From assembly GCA_026874595.1 (NCBI GenBank), contig CM049306.1:47306019-47370018 (forward strand): a DNA stretch of 64,000 nt, written 5' to 3'. This stretch comes from Sipunculus nudus (Eukaryota > Annelida > Sipuncula > Golfingiida > Sipunculidae). Below are positions 62,101-64,000 of this stretch, piece after piece. The translations under genes were made by a program, and so were the position numbers. The stretch's first letter is position 1, and each line of letters opens with the position of its first letter. The notes below the pieces were generated by a model. The model was not told the origin of the DNA. It saw only the letters and a list, made by a program, of their open reading frames with translations, and did no database searches.

Positions 62101-63918
62101 GCCACTGGAGCCAATCCAGGAGGATGGAGCATCTCAAGAGGACCTCGGAGGCTCTGGAAGTTCGCAGCATTCAGTCAACGCAAGGAGAACTCCGACCCCT
62201 TCCAATCGTTCACGTAGTTCAACTCCATCTCAGGCTGAGGTAAACCCCACATATTATAGGCTTATAGACTGCTTTGTATATCAGAGTGATTGTCTTGTAA
62301 AATTTTGCTTTCAGAGAGTGGTGCATTTTTGGGTGCTACCTTGATATTCAATGGAATACATGAATTTTTAATTATATCATTCTCTGAAATAGCATGTAAA
62401 ACGTCTATAAATGATTGGTAAGGTTTTATAGCGTATGGTTTTCAATACTGTGGTATTTCATAAACCATACCACAATGAATAAGCTATAGTGTGTAGTTTT
62501 AGTCTTTCTTTTCACTGTGCTATTTTTAAAAGTTAAATGGAACTCAACACATATATCAATTTGCTTTAAGAATCTTGGTAACCTAATGTGTTAGAGGACT
62601 ACAACTAGGAAACTTCACAACATGCTATTCATCAGGCTCAGAGATCTCTGTAAGTGTGTACACTTAACCTCAGTGTTTTTCAGGTGGCACAATTCATTTT
62701 TTTCTATTTGTTGTCAAAATCTGTTCTAAGATATGTTTTGCTCTTCTCCTTATAGTGTTTATACTATAAATAAAGCTGTTTTCATGCTATGAATTTTAAT
62801 TTTGATTATTATAATGTTCTCATGTCAAACTGATGTTCTTATGTCAAACTGATATTTTTAGCAAAGTAAAAACTACAAATATTTAGAAAAATTTTGCTTT
62901 TAACTCCTGATATTAGGGGTTAATTTATTGCTAGTATGGCAAAATCATACATGGGCAATTTGCTGATACTTGTAGGATTACCAGTCAAGTTTCATTTTCA
63001 TACCACATTGTTAATTGGTTTCAAACCTTTCCACCAGTTAAGCCTGTATGAAAATTGTACTAGGCCATGTTTGTTGTCATCATATCATGTGAACATTTAA
63101 TTGATCATGAGACCTTAATGGTACCTCAATTGCTAATTCAAACAGATCAATTTGCATACTCATGTAGATGAACTGGAAAAACCTTGTGTTAAATTTAAAT
63201 GCCATTATAAAAACACAAATTTGGGTTCTGTAAGTCCAATTTGGTGACCTTCTTCAGGAAAAACTTTAAATTTTAGCTTATAGCTTACTGCAATTTTTCA
63301 TAAAGGCTGGCAATTCAGATTTCTTGTTTCAGGTAGATTTTCTCTTGTATTGAATATGGGAGAATATTCAGTCATTACATGATAAAGATTTAGTAAATGT
63401 TATCACATATTTCCTTCCAAGCAAAGCCAAATCATTCAATCTACACTGAGTAAAAGTCAACAAGTTTGTTGGAAATTTTTCATGTGACACAAGTATGGTA
63501 AGAACTTCGAACCTTTATATGTTCTGAAGCAGACACAAGGAAATGCATTTGTGTAAATTTTTCCAGTTGAACACCAGACCTTTGCATATGAAATCAAAGG
63601 TCAGTCAGTGCATTATATGATCATATCACCAAGTTACCTGACTTTACATTTATATTGTTTTGACTGAGTGTTCTGCCTTGCCCATTGTTGGGGATGACAG
63701 ACTGCCGTTTTCATCAACTTTTGTGCATGTTTAATCACTGCTTAGATTTGATTGACACCCTGTGCTGTGCTGTTGTGCTCTAGGAACCCCGCCCCTTACC
63801 ATCCAAGTCTTCCAGGCCAGTGTTAGGTCAACGAAGAAGAAGCAAACCTCCGGAAACCCCACAAATTGTTGTAGACATACAAGATTACCCGGATAATAAC
63901 AAACCAGTATTACAAAAA
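44052..63918 (+). CDS. NEK4: Serine/threonine-protein kinase NEK4, nine exons, 3' incomplete
   Basis: NIMA-related protein kinase; vertebrate NEK4 acts in cilium stability, microtubule regulation and the DNA-damage response. Joining 44052-44144, 56159-56425, 58512-58612, 58946-59042, 59620-59727, 60258-60415, 61167-61266, 62042-62239 and 63784-63918 gives 419 codons without a stop, all at GT-AG sites. The kinase domain (about residues 6-260) has the loop GQGSYG (13-18), catalytic Lys35, helix-C Glu53, HRDLKTQN (129-136), DLG (149-151, the NEK form of DFG), GTPYYMSPE (168-176) and Arg249. Stretches such as [13 protein letters not shown] and [14 protein letters not shown] point to NEK4 specifically. 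The tail from about 276 is Ser/Pro/Arg-rich and probably disordered. The start ATG has G at -3 and an in-frame TAA at 44037. The gene continues past the window: a donor GT follows 63918. Confidence 0.95.
44348..44700. mobile_element. Partial hAT-like element
   Basis: CAGGGCTCTACATAAACTTT is a typical hAT-style left terminus. It is followed by GTGCTTGCCAGACCATG, weakly related to the start of the element at 55600. No right end was found, so the end given is approximate. Confidence 0.4.
45426..48342 (+). mobile_element. 2.9-kb mollusc-type dispersed repeat
   Basis: It starts TTTTAGCTCAGCTGA, followed by a hairpin partner CTGAGCTA and a GTCCGTCCGTCTGTCTGG tandem stretch (45476-45500). It ends TCAGCTGAGCGCC...CATGGGTCCCTTGTTTT. 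The 10-mer GCTCAGCTGA near the start is the exact reverse complement of TCAGCTGAGC near the end (48305-48314). Repeats of this general design are common in bivalve genomes as I know them. The interior has two diverged direct copies of about 200 bp (45895-46115 and 46260-46455) and no coding region. Outer boundaries are approximate. Confidence 0.6.
47203..47340. repeat. 69-bp tandem duplication
   Basis: Two near-identical units containing TGATTGCAACTTTTGCAACA and CTAATATTTTAACTTAT, offset by 69 bp. Confidence 0.85.
50128..51597 (+). mobile_element. 1.47-kb element of 279-bp higher-order repeats
   Basis: GTGGCRCCA anchors recur at 50451, 50729, 51007 and 51286, a period of 278-279 bp over about four units. 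Each unit is a dimer of two diverged monomers of about 130-148 bp (one with GGTGGCGCCACCTGCAACC, one with GGTGGCGCCACCTGCATTC followed by ATCTCGGGAACCGTTTGACC). The unique ends (GGTAATTGTATCCACCAAAA at left, GACTACCCGTATTCTAG at right) recur at both ends of the inverted copy at 15202-15802. Central tandem repeats between conserved ends recall non-autonomous Helitron/Helentron-like elements of bivalves; this class assignment is inference. Open frames inside are not genes. Confidence 0.75.
53863..54180 (+). mobile_element. Second, degraded start of the mollusc-type repeat
   Basis: CCTTTTAGCTCAGCTG with a downstream CTGAGCTA partner and GTGGCTGTCC matches the beginning of the element at 45426. 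The right end was not found and the end given is arbitrary. Confidence 0.45.
55600..55973. mobile_element. hAT-like element, 374 bp
   Basis: CAGGGCTTGAAACTGG at the left and ATGAGCCCTG at the right form a short CAGGGCT terminal inverted repeat typical of hAT elements. The interior has a C7/G5 pair and no coding capacity. No clean 8-bp duplication. Confidence 0.5.
56159..56425 (+). CDS. NEK4: NEK4 exon 2 (codons 32-120)
   Basis: Acceptor TTCATTTTAG|TATGTC and donor TTACAG|GTATGT, phase 0 at both ends. It encodes the catalytic lysine (YVLKK), helix C ([20 protein letters not shown]), the hinge [10 protein letters not shown] and the [12 protein letters not shown] helix. A GTG inside the exon is not the real start. 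Confidence 0.95.
56426..58511 (+). other. NEK4 intron 2 (2.1 kb)
   Basis: GT-AG intron, two thirds of which is a pogo-like transposon described separately. The rest is AT-rich with a T-rich tract before the acceptor. Confidence 0.85.
56562..57970. mobile_element. pogo/mariner-like non-autonomous transposon, 1.41 kb
   Basis: The left end CTGTAAAATCTCCACTTAAT and the reverse complement of the right end CCGTAAAATCTCCACTTAAA form terminal inverted repeats of about 25 bp, each followed by ACCGC. TA dinucleotides sit directly outside both ends (56560-56561 and 57971-57972), as in Tc1/mariner-pogo insertions. Copies of GCGGTTTTAA-like words cluster near both termini (for example at about 57853, 57928 and 57945), as transposase-binding subterminal repeats would. 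No transposase coding sequence is visible. Confidence 0.8.
58512..58612 (+). CDS. NEK4: NEK4 exon 3 (codons 121-154)
   Basis: Acceptor TTTTTCAG|TACATG and donor GCAAG|GTAAGT. It encodes the catalytic loop HRDLKTQN and the DLG metal-binding motif. It ends after two bases of the Arg154 codon, so the next intron is phase 2. Confidence 0.95.
58946..59042 (+). CDS. NEK4: NEK4 exon 4 (codons 154-186)
   Basis: Acceptor TTTTTCAG|GGTGC and donor CACAAG|GTTTGT. It completes Arg154 and encodes the activation segment and substrate-binding loop [16 protein letters not shown]. Confidence 0.95.
59620..59727 (+). CDS. NEK4: NEK4 exon 5 (codons 187-222)
   Basis: Acceptor TGCTTTTCAG|AGTGAT and donor GGAAAG|GTAATC, phase 0. 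It encodes [13 protein letters not shown] and [14 protein letters not shown], highly characteristic of NEK4. Confidence 0.95.
60258..60415 (+). CDS. NEK4: NEK4 exon 6 (codons 223-275)
   Basis: Acceptor ATGTTTAG|ATTCCC and donor AGGAA|GTATGT. It encodes the end of the kinase domain, including [13 protein letters not shown] and the conserved Arg in DKRPSV, followed by [16 protein letters not shown]. It ends in phase 2. The open frame running past the donor is intron. Confidence 0.93.
60525..60860 (+). mobile_element. tRNA-derived SINE with 12-bp target-site duplication
   Basis: The 312-bp body (60537-60848) is flanked by perfect AAATTAAAACTA repeats at 60525-60536 and 60849-60860. The head is tRNA-like, with an A-box region GCTGAGCGGTAAAACA, an anticodon-arm-like CCAGC/GCTGG hairpin and a B-box GGGTTCCATCC. 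The middle contains TCGGTGGTTCTTTCCGGGTT at 60642-60661, resembling conserved central domains of invertebrate SINEs. The 3' end is a TCAG simple repeat. It lies in NEK4 intron 6 in the sense orientation. Intact flanking duplications suggest a fairly recent insertion. Confidence 0.92.
61167..61266 (+). CDS. NEK4: NEK4 exon 7 (codons 275-308)
   Basis: Acceptor CTCTTTAG|AAAGCC and donor GCTAAG|GTATAC. One base completes the split Lys275, after which the frame reads [20 protein letters not shown], a low-complexity Ser/Arg linker. Only this frame of the segment is free of stops, which supports the splice choice. Confidence 0.85.
61267..63783 (+). other. NEK4 introns 7 and 8
   Basis: 61267-62041 (775 bp) and 62240-63783 (1544 bp) flank exon 8. 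AT-rich with no recognised repeats. The open frame that runs past exon 8 to 62344 is intron sequence. Confidence 0.8.
62042..62239 (+). CDS. NEK4: NEK4 exon 8 (codons 309-374)
   Basis: Acceptor TGATGCAG|CCCCTC and donor GCTGAG|GTAAAC, phase 0. It encodes an acidic then Ser/Thr/Pro/Arg-rich disordered stretch (for example [19 protein letters not shown]) with possible proline-directed phosphorylation sites. Confidence 0.85.
63784..63918 (+). CDS. NEK4: NEK4 exon 9 (codons 375-419)
   Basis: Acceptor GTGCTCTAG|GAACCC and donor CAAAAA|GTAAGC, phase 0. It encodes a basic, proline-rich segment ([20 protein letters not shown]). The exon is complete but the transcript continues beyond the window. Confidence 0.85.
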
Positions 63919-64000
63919 GTAAGCGCAGATATCATCGCCATTATTAGAATACTGTGATTGTGTATCAGGGATTGCAGATGTTATTGATATATGATTAACA
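63919..64000 (+). other. Start of NEK4 intron 9
   Basis: It begins GTAAGC and is cut by the window edge. The rest of the gene lies outside. Confidence 0.8.

Noticed and set aside
61976-62344. The 122-codon open frame as a separate gene
   Set aside because: Only 62042-62239 reads as NEK4 tail between good splice sites. The rest is intron on both sides.

Overview
This is a stretch of nuclear DNA from an animal, most likely a lophotrochozoan and probably a mollusc. The evidence is a spliced gene with long AT-rich introns, a secretory-pathway glycosyltransferase, tRNA-derived SINEs, Penelope-like and LINE remnants, hAT and pogo-type miniature transposons, and a 2.9-kb repeat (starts TTTTAGCTCAGCTG, ends near CAGCTGAGC...CTTGTTTT) that resembles repeats I associate with bivalve genomes. 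The species assignment is inference. Composition is AT-rich by eye, with many (TA)n tracts and a striking number of pure C or G runs.

Only two protein-coding genes can be called securely. On the minus strand at 3600-4823 is a single-exon type II membrane beta-1,3-galactosyltransferase/N-acetylglucosaminyltransferase of family GT31. On the plus strand, from 44052 to beyond the window edge, is a NIMA-related kinase that is clearly a NEK4 orthologue. Nine exons can be placed (419 codons), all with GT-AG introns and an unbroken reading frame; they cover the whole kinase domain and the start of a Ser/Pro/Arg-rich tail. Its first intron is 12 kb. A third, weak candidate is a GC-rich coding-like segment at about 28.04-28.49 kb, which lies just downstream of two X-box-like (RFX) sites.

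From 4.8 to 44 kb there is a gene-poor interval of simple repeats and transposon debris. Notable items are a hAT-type MITE family with 8-bp target duplications, a 31-bp minisatellite at two loci, a fold-back element set in TA tracts, a LINE C-terminal fragment, and a Penelope-like element (PLE) remnant. The PLE remnant has a broken GIY-YIG endonuclease domain and, 0.6 kb downstream on the same strand, what reads as a complete hammerhead ribozyme. A second, mutated hammerhead copy lies 8 kb away on the opposite strand.

The NEK4 introns hold a 2.9-kb mollusc-type repeat, a 1.5-kb element built from about 279-bp higher-order repeats (a shorter inverted relative lies at 15.2-15.8 kb), a hAT-like element, a 1.4-kb pogo-like element with matching termini and TA target sites, and a SINE with a perfect 12-bp target-site duplication. 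No CRISPR, operon, tRNA or rRNA genes were seen. The two genes show no evident functional link. The most interesting content is the hammerhead/PLE pair, the related families of tandem-repeat elements, and clusters of RFX/CRE-like sites.
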